64,000 nt of DNA, from the NCBI RefSeq assembly GCF_034119845.1, contig NZ_CP139420.1, positions 288,001-352,000 on the forward strand. The letters run 5' to 3'. Below, in pieces: positions 1 to 8,965 of the stretch. Both the position numbers and the translations under genes were made by a program. Every line of letters starts with the position of its first letter. Within the stretch, counting starts at the first letter, position 1. This DNA is from Flavobacterium sp. NG2. Lineage in GTDB: Bacteria > Bacteroidota > Bacteroidia > Flavobacteriales > Flavobacteriaceae. The notes under the pieces were generated by a model, which saw only the letters and a program-made list of their open reading frames with translations, was not told the origin of the DNA and did not search any database.

Positions 1-39
1 ATTGCTAACCAACTCAAAATATTCACAATATGAACTTAA

Positions 40-2664
40 TTAAAATCTATAGTTTAAAGCCATTGACAATGATCTTCCTGTCAATGCTCTTGCTCTTACA
101 TAGTTTACAGTATTTTCAGTAATATTTCCTTCTTCAGACTCTGTAATTGCTAACGTATCAAATAAGTTATTTGCAGAAAGATTCAATGACAATCCTTTTG
201 TAATCCCTACTTCAACAAATCCATTTACAATTACGTATCCATTCATCACTAATTGATTTGAATCTTGAGCAAATGATTTAGTTTGTCCAATAAAACTCAA
301 TCCAAAGCTATTTTTATCTCCTCCAAATTTATAAGATGGAATAAAGTTGTACATTAATTTCGGTTGTCTTCTTGGTTGATTTCCATCATTAGTACCAGAA
401 ATAATTTCAGCTTTTGTATAAGTCAAACCTCCTACTAAACTTAAATTATCATTCACATTATAAGCCGTTTCTAATTCTAAACCGTACGATTTATAGTTAT
501 TTTTAATGATACTATTAGAGGTCGCTTCAAATCCTCCTTGTTCATCAGTTTTAGAATGGAAAGCAGTTGCATAAACATACCCATTTGAGAATTTTTGTTT
601 GTACCCAACTTCTGCCTGCGTTAAAAAGTCAAGTGCATTGATTTTATTTCCATCTAAATAATCTAAACCTGAGAATAATATACGATCTGCTTTTGCAGAA
701 GCACCTTTACTTACACGAGCAAAAACCGATTGTGATTTATTAATCAAAAAGTTAGCTCCTAAAGTATATGAAACATAATCATAATCATAATCTACAGCTG
801 TTGCATTAGCATTATCAATGGCAAATACTTTATTTTCCGGTGCAGAAATAACACCATCATTATTAATATCAAATTGTTTTGAAACACCACCAGCAAATGA
901 ACCTGTAACTAGTCCTTTATCATAACGCAATCCTCCTTCAAGTGACAATTTATCAGTTGCATCAACAGAAACGTTGATATAAGGTGCTGAAACATTGTAT
1001 TGAGTATCATAGTTTCTTGCTAAGTTACCCCAAAATGGTGTACCGTATGCATATAGTCCATTATCAGATAACAACGCACCTCCTGCATTTTTTACATTTA
1101 ACAAACGAGGATTATTATCCGAAACTTCCTGAAGATAAGAGTTCCACAACCATGACATAGAGATATTTTGAATCGATTTAAAATAACCAGCTGTAATACC
1201 TACTTTATCGAATTTCCTAGTAATCCTTAAATCATTCATGAAATTGTCTAAATTATTCAACTGAGTGTCAAACATATGAATTCTAGCAACTAATCCATTA
1301 GGCGTATTAAAAGCAGTTCCATCATTAGCATAAGTCAAAGTAGAACCTGCACCAAAAGAAGTTGCTATTGTTGAAGCTGAAGCAACCTGGGACGGGAAAG
1401 GAGAAATAAATCCACCACTATTAGAAGAGTATCTAAAGTTATCTGAAACTTTCCAATCTTGATTCAAATCAAAATTAGCACTTGCGCCAATTGATTTTGA
1501 AACAGGGTTCATACCATCTGAAACATTAGCTCTACGCAATTGCCCATCAGAACCAAGACCTAAATTATGGTTTAAATAGATAGATTGCAGTGCCCCTTTA
1601 GTCGCGTCATATCCATCAACATTACCCCAAGTAGGGTTTGCATTAGTTCCTGTAACCTTTACTGGCATTGGCATATATGCAACAGCTTTGTCGTTCAAAA
1701 ACTTAGTATAAACAGTTATAGAACCTTTTTCAAATTCTTTCGTAATGTTAAATTTTACTTGACCACCATTGTTTGACGTTGCTCCTGTATTTCTAACACC
1801 TTCACCTGCTCTATAAAATCCACCTACGTGAAAATACAAATCATCACCAATTTTTGCTCCATAGTCCATGTCGGTTCTAAAGTTGTTATAATCTAATCCA
1901 AAAGTAGTACTTAATGAACCTCCATCTTTTTTACCAGTTTTACTGATAAAGTTAATAATACCACCAGGAGAATTTGATGCTAATGTAGATGCTGAACCTC
2001 CACGAATTGCTTCAACTCTGGCAACATTTCTATCAAATCTCGTAAAAATATCGGCAGTTGCAAATGCAATATCACCAAATAACAATACAGGTAAGCCGTC
2101 CTCTTGAATTTGTAAATACTTAGATCCTCCTGAAGAAATTGGCACACCACGAACAGAAATATTCGAATTTCCATCACCACCTGAAGACTCAGAACGTATA
2201 CCAGGAATCGTTCTAAAGATCTCAGCAGTAGACCTTGGAGCCGATTGCTCAATCTCACTTACATTTAATGACGTAATCGACACACTTGATTTAACTTTTG
2301 CTCTAGGATTAATAACCCCAGTAATTACAACGTCATCAAGCACGTTCGCATCTTCTGTCATCGTTATGTTTTGGACTACATTCCCACTGATAGTAACTTT
2401 CGTTTGAAAAGTTTTGAAACCTAAATAAGTTGCCAAAAGAGTTGTAGTACCTTTAGGTAAAGAATTAAAAGAATATTTACCGTCAATATCGGTAGAAGTA
2501 GTATATTTAGCATTTAATATTGTGATATTCACCCCTGGAATAGGTGAACCATTTGCCTCAACGACAACACCTGATAAGCTGTTGTTTTGTGAAAAAGACA
2601 AATTAATAAACAATAAAGCTATCATAAGCCCTGTTTTCTTAATTATTGAATTACAATTTTTCAT
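40..2664 (-). CDS. TonB-dependent outer-membrane receptor
   Basis: An 874-residue outer-membrane receptor that should import a ligand using TonB energy. Residues 1-25 form a signal peptide ending LSFSQ. A carboxypeptidase-regulatory-like beta domain follows (about 28-105, starting SLSGVVVEANGSPIPGV), then a plug domain (about 115-240, with SVRGVP and VEAIRGG) and a beta-barrel that ends in an aromatic residue (ALNYRF), as expected for BAM insertion. It is transcribed away from a LacI-family regulator with palindromic operators in the shared gap, so sugar-controlled expression is inferred. No SusD-like gene lies next to it in the window, so I do not call it SusC. The ligand cannot be read from the sequence. 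Confidence 0.9.
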   Translation of the reverse strand: MKNCNSIIKKTGLMIALLFINLSFSQNNSLSGVVVEANGSPIPGVNITILNAKYTTSTDIDGKYSFNSLPKGTTTLLATYLGFKTFQTKVTISGNVVQNITMTEDANVLDDVVITGVINPRAKVKSSVSITSLNVSEIEQSAPRSTAEIFRTIPGIRSESSGGDGNSNISVRGVPISSGGSKYLQIQEDGLPVLLFGDIAFATADIFTRFDRNVARVEAIRGGSASTLASNSPGGIINFISKTGKKDGGSLSTTFGLDYNNFRTDMDYGAKIGDDLYFHVGGFYRAGEGVRNTGATSNNGGQVKFNITKEFEKGSITVYTKFLNDKAVAYMPMPVKVTGTNANPTWGNVDGYDATKGALQSIYLNHNLGLGSDGQLRRANVSDGMNPVSKSIGASANFDLNQDWKVSDNFRYSSNSGGFISPFPSQVASASTIATSFGAGSTLTYANDGTAFNTPNGLVARIHMFDTQLNNLDNFMNDLRITRKFDKVGITAGYFKSIQNISMSWLWNSYLQEVSDNNPRLLNVKNAGGALLSDNGLYAYGTPFWGNLARNYDTQYNVSAPYINVSVDATDKLSLEGGLRYDKGLVTGSFAGGVSKQFDINNDGVISAPENKVFAIDNANATAVDYDYDYVSYTLGANFLINKSQSVFARVSKGASAKADRILFSGLDYLDGNKINALDFLTQAEVGYKQKFSNGYVYATAFHSKTDEQGGFEATSNSIIKNNYKSYGLELETAYNVNDNLSLVGGLTYTKAEIISGTNDGNQPRRQPKLMYNFIPSYKFGGDKNSFGLSFIGQTKSFAQDSNQLVMNGYVIVNGFVEVGITKGLSLNLSANNLFDTLAITESEEGNITENTVNYVRARALTGRSLSMALNYRF

Positions 2665-2707
2665 AATGTTTGATTGTTAGATTAATATTATTTTTGGTTA
2701 TTATTAT

Positions 2708-2741
2708 CAAAATTACATTTAATTTCACAAGATATTAACAA
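2708..2741 (-). promoter_or_regulatory. Bacteroidota-type promoter of the TonB receptor gene
   Basis: On the minus strand TTG (2739-2741) is followed, 23 bases on, by TAATTTTG (2708-2715), a full match to the TAnnTTTG -7 element of this phylum. The start codon is 43 bases downstream. The spacer is at the long end of what is usual. Confidence 0.5.
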
Positions 2742-2746
2742 TATAA

Positions 2747-2788
2747 AAATCGAAAACGTTTTCGAAACGCCGAAAACGTTTTCGATTT
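2747..2788. promoter_or_regulatory. Tandem LacI-family operators
   Basis: Two copies of the perfect palindrome CGAAAACGTTTTCG lie at 2751-2764 and 2771-2784, with centres 20 bp apart, about two helical turns. The first extends to a 16-bp palindrome (2750-2765). The whole block is itself an inverted repeat with 18-bp arms (2747-2764 and 2771-2788). A central CpG with AAA/TTT arms is typical of LacI/CcpA-family operators, and the adjacent divergent gene encodes such a regulator. They lie upstream of the receptor -33 element and just upstream of the regulator start. Confidence 0.8.
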
Positions 2789-2817
2789 AAATAAAAAGAA
2801 TAAATCATATTAATAAT

Positions 2818-3840
2818 ATGAAAGTAACCACACTCAAAGAGATTGCCGAAACTTTAGGAATATCTATTACTACTGTTTCAAAAGCACTAAAAGGATATTC
2901 AGATGTCAGTTCAAAAACTAAAAAAGCTGTTTTGGAACTAGCAAAAGAACTCAATTATACCCCGAATAGTTTCGCTGTAAACCTTAGAACACAAGAGTCT
3001 AAAACAATAGGATTAATCATTCCCGAGGTAGTACATCACTTTTTTTCAAGTGTTATTAATGGTATTATCGCCGAAGCAGAAAAAAACGGATACTTAGTAA
3101 TTATTCTCCAATCAAATGAATCATTAGAACTAGAAAAAAAACAAGTAGCTCTCTTACTAAATAAAAGAGTCGACGGCATTATCATGTCACTTTCCAATGA
3201 ATCAAATGATGATGATCATATTAAAGAAATTATTAAGAGAGAAATACCATTTGTTCAATTTGACAAAATATCCAAACTTATACCTAGCTCAAAAGTTATT
3301 ATTAATGATCAAAAGGCGTCAATGGAAGCAGTTCAGCATTTAATTGATCAAGGTTGTAAAAAAATTGCCCATATTCGTGGACCAATCAACCCCCAAAATG
3401 CAATTGATCGATTTATTGGTTACAAAAAAGCATTAGAAAAAAACGATATTACTTTTGATTCAAAATTAGTGTACACATGTGAAAATGTCACTTTTGAAGA
3501 AGGAATACAATTTGCAAAAGAAATTGTAAATGACCATCCTGATGTGGATGCAGTTTTTTGCATTACCGACTTAGTTGCTGTTGGAGTATTATCTTATTTA
3601 AATGATAACAATATTAAAGTTCCACAACAAATTGCATTAATGGGATTTAGTAATTGGTTCATGTCACAAGTATTAACACCTAAATTAAGTACGGTAGACC
3701 AACCTAGTTATGAAATGGGAGCATCATCATTTAATTTATTAATGGAAGAGATCAACTATAAAAAACAAAACTTACCGTTCAAACCTAAAACAATAGAACT
3801 TACCACTTCTGTAATAATAAGAGAATCATCAATACGTTAA
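2818..3840 (+). CDS. LacI-family transcriptional regulator
   Basis: A 340-residue regulator of ordinary LacI/PurR size. The N-terminal helix-turn-helix and hinge (about residues 4-55) carry the typical IAETLGISITTVSKALKG pattern, and a periplasmic-binding-protein-like sugar domain fills about 60-335 (TIGLIIPEV opens it). It starts at ATG 2818, 30 bases after paired palindromic operators, so it very probably controls itself and the divergent TonB receptor. The effector sugar is unknown. Its stop lies 3 bases from the convergent queG stop. Confidence 0.92.
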   Translation: MKVTTLKEIAETLGISITTVSKALKGYSDVSSKTKKAVLELAKELNYTPNSFAVNLRTQESKTIGLIIPEVVHHFFSSVINGIIAEAEKNGYLVIILQSNESLELEKKQVALLLNKRVDGIIMSLSNESNDDDHIKEIIKREIPFVQFDKISKLIPSSKVIINDQKASMEAVQHLIDQGCKKIAHIRGPINPQNAIDRFIGYKKALEKNDITFDSKLVYTCENVTFEEGIQFAKEIVNDHPDVDAVFCITDLVAVGVLSYLNDNNIKVPQQIALMGFSNWFMSQVLTPKLSTVDQPSYEMGASSFNLLMEEINYKKQNLPFKPKTIELTTSVIIRESSIR

Positions 3841-3843
3841 ACT

Positions 3844-4707
3844 TTATTTTTTCAAAAAATCAATATTACGTTTCAGGCCATCAAACTTGGCCCTCTTAAG
3901 AGGGGAATTTTTAAAAACAGTTCTAAAAGTTTCTTCGGTGATTTCTTCCCAGTCTTTTTTTGACATCGAAAGAATATCGGGATTGGGGTCGAATAAAGGT
4001 TCGTTATGAGATTTCGAAAATCGATTCCACGGACACACGTCCTGACACACATCGCAACCAAAAGCCCAATCATCAAATTTTCCCTTCATTTCCATTGGAA
4101 TATTATCTTTGAGCTCAATCGTGAAATAGGAAATACACTTACTTCCATCAACGACATAAGGAGCAACGATTGCTTGGGTAGGACAAGTATCTAAACAAGC
4201 AGTACAAGAACCACAATGATCCGTAACGGCATTGTCATATTCCAATTCTAAATCGATAATAAGTTCTGCTATAAAGTAAAACGACCCCACTTTTTGCGTA
4301 ATCAAGTTACTATTCTTGCCTATCCATCCTAAACCAGATTTAGCCGCCCAAGCTTTATCCAACACTGGAGCAGAATCTACAAAGGCACGACCCGAAACTT
4401 CTCCAATGGTTGTTTGAATAGAAAACAATAATTCTTTGAGTTTATCTTTTATTACAAAATGGTAATCAGTTCCGTATGCATATTTGGAGATTTTATAGGA
4501 GTCGGAAATTTGAGTTTTCTCAGGATAATAATTCAGCAAAAGTGAAATAACACTTTTACTGTCTTCAACTAACTTAGTAGGATCTAAACGTTTGTCAAAA
4601 TGATTTTCCATATAGGACATTTGTCCGTTATGGTTTTTATTTAACCACGATTCTAATCGAGGTGCCTCTTGTTCTAGAAAACCAGCTTTGGAAATACCGC
4701 ACGACAA
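3844..4707 (-). CDS. queG: Epoxyqueuosine reductase QueG, start codon missing
   Basis: Iron-sulfur/cobalamin enzyme that reduces epoxyqueuosine to queuosine in tRNA, the last step of queuosine synthesis. The two ferredoxin-like clusters are visible: [12 protein letters not shown], then CDVCQDVCP. The coordinates given use the only canonical alternative start (TTG 4707), but that codon lies inside the conserved GFLSCGISK segment. Family-like coding sequence continues upstream in frame ([16 protein letters not shown]) to a TAG at 4789-4791 without any ATG, GTG or CTG. ATT at 4764 is the only near-cognate candidate. The TAG overlaps the edge of a structured repeat (4791-4869). Either initiation is non-canonical or the repeat has removed the native start. 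Confidence 0.85.
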   Translation of the reverse strand: MSCGISKAGFLEQEAPRLESWLNKNHNGQMSYMENHFDKRLDPTKLVEDSKSVISLLLNYYPEKTQISDSYKISKYAYGTDYHFVIKDKLKELLFSIQTTIGEVSGRAFVDSAPVLDKAWAAKSGLGWIGKNSNLITQKVGSFYFIAELIIDLELEYDNAVTDHCGSCTACLDTCPTQAIVAPYVVDGSKCISYFTIELKDNIPMEMKGKFDDWAFGCDVCQDVCPWNRFSKSHNEPLFDPNPDILSMSKKDWEEITEETFRTVFKNSPLKRAKFDGLKRNIDFLKK

Positions 4708-4790
4708 AAAACCGAGACGTTTGGCTTCGGCTTTGATGAACGCTGTATTTTCTTGTGTAGTAATATCGTTATTATTAAAAGATTTACACT

Positions 4791-4869
4791 AGCCCTGATA
4801 GAAGCGGTATCCTTGTGGCGGCGGGCATTTATGCCGCCACAAGATATAGCGGATAGCAGGATTAGCTCC
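4791..4869 (+). repeat. Structured intergenic repeat, family 1, copy 1
   Basis: An approximately 79-nt element beginning AGCCCTGATAGAAGCGG and ending GATAGCAGGATTAGCTCC. The core is a perfect 11-bp hairpin, CTTGTGGCGGC with GCCGCCACAAG, extended by TATC:GATA across a bulged C. CCTG:CAGG and AGC:GCT can pair outside it. Related copies lie at 31163-31249 (minus) and 62752-62830 (plus), and a degenerate one at 18982-19067. It sits between queG and ruvB. Confidence 0.75.
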
Positions 4870-4874
4870 AAAAA

Positions 4875-5897
4875 TTAAAAAAGCCCACCCTGAACATTCG
4901 TTTTTATCTTTCCTAAGTGTCTATAGGCCTTATCGGTAACTTCACGGCCACGAGGGGTACGCATGATGAAACCTTCTTGAATTAAGAACGGCTCATAGAC
5001 TTCCTCGATAGTTTCACTACTCTCGGAAACGGCTGTTGCCAAAGTAGACAGACCAACGGGACCACCTTTGAATTTATCTATAATCGTATTAAGAATCTTA
5101 TTATCCATTTCGTCCAAGCCAAAAGCATCAACATTTAGTGCTTTAAGTCCATAACGCGCAATCTCAATATCAATAGTACCGTTCCCTTTTATTTGAGCAA
5201 AATCTCGAACACGACGCAAGAGTGCATTTGCAATACGAGGAGTACCACGACTTCGACCTGCAATTTCGATAGCAGCTTCATAAGAAATAGGCATTTTTAA
5301 AATAGAGGCAGAACGTTCAACAATTGAAGTTAACAACTCAGTAGTATAATATTGCAAGCGGCAAGCGATCCCAAAACGAGCACGCATAGGAGCAGTCAAA
5401 AGCCCTGACCGTGTAGTGGCACCAATAAGTGTAAAAGGATTTAAATTGATTTGAACCGTTCTTGCGTTAGGTCCTGACTCAATCATGATATCAATTTTAA
5501 AGTCTTCCATTGCAGAATATAAGTATTCTTCAACTATAGGACTCAAACGGTGAATTTCATCAATAAACAAAACATCACGCTCTTCAAGATTTGTTAGCAA
5601 ACCAGCCAAATCTCCTGGTTTATCCAAAACAGGACCTGAAGTGATTTTGATTCCTACTTCCAATTCATTAGCCAAGATATTAGCTAAGGTAGTTTTCCCT
5701 AAACCGGGAGGCCCATGAAATAGAGTATGATCTAAAGCTTCATTACGTTGATTAGCTGCAGCAACAAAAACCTTTAAGTTTTCGAGCACTTGGTCTTGAC
5801 CAGCAAAATCATCAAAAGATAAAGGTCTCAACCTTTTTTCTAAATCAAACTCTTCTGAGCCATAATTATTTGTAGTAGGATCTAAATTTTCATTCAT
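4875..5897 (-). CDS. ruvB: Holliday junction DNA helicase RuvB
   Basis: The hexameric AAA+ motor that drives branch migration of Holliday junctions with RuvA and RuvC in recombinational repair. Walker A is GPPGLGKTT, Walker B DEIH, sensor 1 GATTRSG, and the C-terminal winged helix contains [10 protein letters not shown]. At 340 residues it has the usual length. I start at ATG 5897 ([11 protein letters not shown]) rather than 18 bases upstream, because the upstream reading (MLYLCC) is not family-like. A TAnnTTTG match (5902-5909) lies so close to this ATG that a leaderless transcript is possible, although no well-spaced TTG is seen. Confidence 0.96.
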   Translation of the reverse strand: MNENLDPTTNNYGSEEFDLEKRLRPLSFDDFAGQDQVLENLKVFVAAANQRNEALDHTLFHGPPGLGKTTLANILANELEVGIKITSGPVLDKPGDLAGLLTNLEERDVLFIDEIHRLSPIVEEYLYSAMEDFKIDIMIESGPNARTVQINLNPFTLIGATTRSGLLTAPMRARFGIACRLQYYTTELLTSIVERSASILKMPISYEAAIEIAGRSRGTPRIANALLRRVRDFAQIKGNGTIDIEIARYGLKALNVDAFGLDEMDNKILNTIIDKFKGGPVGLSTLATAVSESSETIEEVYEPFLIQEGFIMRTPRGREVTDKAYRHLGKIKTNVQGGLF

Positions 5898-5930
5898 ACA
5901 ACAAAGATATAACAACTTATAATAAAAAAT

Positions 5931-5959
5931 AAAGCCTCTCTAAAATTAGAAAGGCTTTA
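5931..5959 (-). terminator. Rho-independent terminator of the act-cox operon
   Basis: AAAGCCTctCTaaaattAGaaAGGCTTT forms a hairpin just past the coxA stop, and on the minus strand it is followed by a T-rich tract. It closes the respiratory operon before ruvB. Confidence 0.75.
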
Positions 5960-5977
5960 TATAATATATTTTAAATT

Positions 5978-7774
5978 CTAGTGATGTAACACTTCTTCAC
6001 CAGGCTTCATTGGTACAGTTTGAGGAACGAAATCATCTTCGTGTCCTGGGTTACTGTAATCGTAAGGCCATCTGTGAACTTCAGGAATTTCTCCAGGCCA
6101 GTTTCCGTGCATATGCTCAACTGGCGTAGTCCACTCTAAAGTAGTTGATCTCCATGGATTTTGAACAGCTTTTTTACCGTAGAAAATACTAGCAAAGAAA
6201 TTGTATAAGAAAACCAATTGGAAAACTCCACCTACTAAAGCAAAAGTTGTGATTAAAACGTTTACATTTTGTAAATCATCAAACAATGGGAAGTTGGTGT
6301 TTGTATAGTAACGTCTTGGCAAACCAGCTAAACCAATAAAGTGCATTGGGAAGAAAACTCCATAAGCACAAACTGCAGTAATCCAAAAGTGAATATACCC
6401 TAAGTTTTTGTTCAACATACGTCCGAACATTTTTGGATACCAGTGGTAAATTCCAGCAAACATTCCGTAAAGAGCAGAAATACCCATTACTAAGTGGAAG
6501 TGAGCAATTACAAAATAAGTATCGTGAACGTTAATATCTAATGTACTATCTCCTAAAATAATCCCTGTTAAACCTCCAGTGATGAATGTAGAAACCATTC
6601 CAATTGAAAACAACATAGCAGGATTCATTTGCAAATTACCTTTCCATAAAGTTGTAATCCAGTTAAATGCTTTTACAGCAGAAGGAATCGCAATCAATAA
6701 AGTAGTAAAGGTAAACACAGAACCTAAGAATGGATTCATTCCAGAGATAAACATATGGTGACCCCAAACAATTGTTGAAAGGAAAGCAATAGCTAATACT
6801 GACATAATCATCGCTCTGTAACCAAAGATTGGTTTACGAGAGTTAGTAGCCATAATTTCAGACACTAGACCCATTGCAGGCAAGATTACGATATATACCT
6901 CAGGATGTCCTAAGAACCAGAATAAGTGCTCGAACAATACAGGAGAACCACCTTGGTAATGCAAAACTTCTCCAGCTATATAAATATCAGACAAGAAGAA
7001 TGAAGTACCAAAACTTCTATCAAAAATCAACAATAAAGCTGCAGATAACAATACTGGAAACGAAACCACACCAATGATAGCAGTAACGAAAAATGTCCAG
7101 ATAGTTAATGGAAGTCTAGTCATAGACATTCCTTTAGTCCTTAAATTGATAACAGTAACAATATAGTTTAATGATCCCATCAATGAAGATGCAATAAATA
7201 TTGCCATAGAAACCAACCATAATGTCATTCCTGTTCCTGAACCTGGGATTGCTTGTGGCAATGCACTTAAAGGAGGATAAATTGTCCAACCTGCAGATGC
7301 TGGTCCAGCTTCAACAAATAAAGAAGACAACATAATAACCGCTGATAAAAAGAACAACCAATACGAAATCATGTTCATAAAACCAGAAGCCATATCTCTA
7401 GCTCCAATTTGAAGAGGAATAAGTAAATTACTAAAAGTACCACTTAAACCTGCTGTCAACACAAAGAATACCATTATCGTACCGTGAATTGTTACAAGAG
7501 CAAGATAAACATCGTTAGCCATTACTCCATCAGGAGCAAATTTATCACCTAATAAAACATTGAATATTTTAAAAGATTCTTCTGGCCAAGCTAATTGCAT
7601 TCTAAAAAGCATAGACATAGCTATACCTATCACTCCCATAATAATACCTGTAATCAAGTATTGTTTAGCAATCATTTTATGATCAATACTAAAAATATAT
7701 TTAGTAATGAAAGTGTCTTTATGATGATGTTCGTGTTCTTGATCGTGTCCGTGATCGTGACCTACTGCTGACAT
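5978..7774 (-). CDS. coxA: Cytochrome c oxidase subunit I
   Basis: The catalytic subunit of an aa3/caa3-type heme-copper oxidase, which reduces O2 at the heme-CuB site in the inner membrane. It has about 12 transmembrane helices. The CuB and heme ligands are present: GHPEVY (His plus the cross-linked Tyr), WGHHMF, and IAHFHLVMG. The HPEVY motif places it in the A family. The N-terminus is His-rich (residues 4-17), which is not part of the catalytic core. It is the last gene of the operon, 29 bases after coxB and followed by a terminator. Subunit III is not in the window. 598 residues is normal for the family in Bacteroidota. Confidence 0.95.
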   Translation of the reverse strand: MSAVGHDHGHDQEHEHHHKDTFITKYIFSIDHKMIAKQYLITGIIMGVIGIAMSMLFRMQLAWPEESFKIFNVLLGDKFAPDGVMANDVYLALVTIHGTIMVFFVLTAGLSGTFSNLLIPLQIGARDMASGFMNMISYWLFFLSAVIMLSSLFVEAGPASAGWTIYPPLSALPQAIPGSGTGMTLWLVSMAIFIASSLMGSLNYIVTVINLRTKGMSMTRLPLTIWTFFVTAIIGVVSFPVLLSAALLLIFDRSFGTSFFLSDIYIAGEVLHYQGGSPVLFEHLFWFLGHPEVYIVILPAMGLVSEIMATNSRKPIFGYRAMIMSVLAIAFLSTIVWGHHMFISGMNPFLGSVFTFTTLLIAIPSAVKAFNWITTLWKGNLQMNPAMLFSIGMVSTFITGGLTGIILGDSTLDINVHDTYFVIAHFHLVMGISALYGMFAGIYHWYPKMFGRMLNKNLGYIHFWITAVCAYGVFFPMHFIGLAGLPRRYYTNTNFPLFDDLQNVNVLITTFALVGGVFQLVFLYNFFASIFYGKKAVQNPWRSTTLEWTTPVEHMHGNWPGEIPEVHRWPYDYSNPGHEDDFVPQTVPMKPGEEVLHH

Positions 7775-7803
7775 ATATGTTTACTTTAAATTTCTTAATA
7801 ATA

Positions 7804-8946
7804 TTATTTAGCTGCTACTACATTAGCAACAACAACTGTATCTTTTGATTCTGAAGCCTCAACTCCAGCAGGTGCAGCAGTTGCTTCTTTTACTTGTTGA
7901 GCCAAAAGCACTTGCTCTTTTACCCATTTCTTATAATCTTCAGGTGTATCAACAACTATTTTCATTTGCATGTTATAGTGTGAAGAACCACAAATTTTAT
8001 TACATAAAAGTAAATAATCAAAAGTATAAGGATCTAAACCAGTTTCACCTTTAGCAATTAATTCAGCTGATTTCTTAGCTCTTAACTCATTGATATGAGC
8101 TACTTTTTCAATCATATAAGGTAACTCTCTGTATTCTGCAGTTGTATAAATTGGCTCGAAAGCAAATTCAGTAACCATACCAGGAACACAGTTCATTTGC
8201 GCTCTAAAATGAGGCATATAAGCTGAGTGTAATACATCTTGAGATCTCATTTTGAAATGAACTTTCTTCCCTACTGGAATATGTAATTCAGATGTTACAA
8301 AATCATCTGCTGAATTAGGGTCAGACAAATCAACACCTACTGTATTTACACCTTCGATATATCTTACATTAGCTTTACCTAATACATTATCTTCACCAGC
8401 GTAACGAGCAGACCATTTAAATTGTTGTGCATACAATTCAATAACAACAGTATCTTCTTCGTCATCAATAAACATAATATTAGTCCAAGCATATAATCCA
8501 TAAAGAATTAATCCTGCTAAAACTACAGCTGGAATAATACTCCAAAGAGCTTCTAATTTATTGTTATCAGCAAAAAACAATGCTTTTTGACCTTGTTTCC
8601 CTTTATATTTAAAAGAGAAATAATATAATAATGCTTGAGTAATTGCTTGAACTAAAAACAATAATACCCACGAAATATTCATTAAGTTATCTACTTGACC
8701 TCCATGAGCAGAAGCTGGAGTATGAAGAGCTAAACCTCCCCATTTCAATAAACCATATATAGTAAAGATATAAAGGAAAGCTAAAAAGCCAAACATCAAA
8801 TATCCTTGTACATTATTATCTTTATCAGTAGCTACTTCAGAACTGTCCGATTTAGACCCCACTTGTGTAAGATCAAAAATCTTGGTCAATTGCCATAAAG
8901 CAACAGCTAATAAAACTAAAACTATAATTACCAACAAACTTGTCAT
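7804..8946 (-). CDS. coxB: Cytochrome c oxidase subunit II
   Basis: Carries the CuA centre that accepts electrons from cytochrome c and passes them to subunit I. N-terminal hydrophobic segments (about residues 3-23, 48-67, 88-110 and 136-157) anchor it. The cupredoxin domain has the early ligand His in DVLHSAYMPHF and the CuA loop CNKICGSSHYNM. The loop keeps both Cys, the His and the Met, but has Lys where the usual C-x-E-x-C motif has Glu; I believe this is common in flavobacteria. The C-terminal tail (about 350-380) is low complexity. No cytochrome c domain is fused. Confidence 0.93.
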   Translation of the reverse strand: MTSLLVIIVLVLLAVALWQLTKIFDLTQVGSKSDSSEVATDKDNNVQGYLMFGFLAFLYIFTIYGLLKWGGLALHTPASAHGGQVDNLMNISWVLLFLVQAITQALLYYFSFKYKGKQGQKALFFADNNKLEALWSIIPAVVLAGLILYGLYAWTNIMFIDDEEDTVVIELYAQQFKWSARYAGEDNVLGKANVRYIEGVNTVGVDLSDPNSADDFVTSELHIPVGKKVHFKMRSQDVLHSAYMPHFRAQMNCVPGMVTEFAFEPIYTTAEYRELPYMIEKVAHINELRAKKSAELIAKGETGLDPYTFDYLLLCNKICGSSHYNMQMKIVVDTPEDYKKWVKEQVLLAQQVKEATAAPAGVEASESKDTVVVANVVAAK

Positions 8947-8965
8947 CTGTTTATCTCTTTAAATA

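Noticed and set aside
40..2664. SusC assignment for the first TonB-dependent receptor
   Set aside because: No SusD-like gene is next to it in the window, and the length and layout fit generic receptors. The left neighbour is outside the window, so this is not final.
5902..5909. Leaderless promoter for ruvB
   Set aside because: The TATCTTTG match is good, but there is no TTG at a suitable distance, so it was not listed as a separate promoter.
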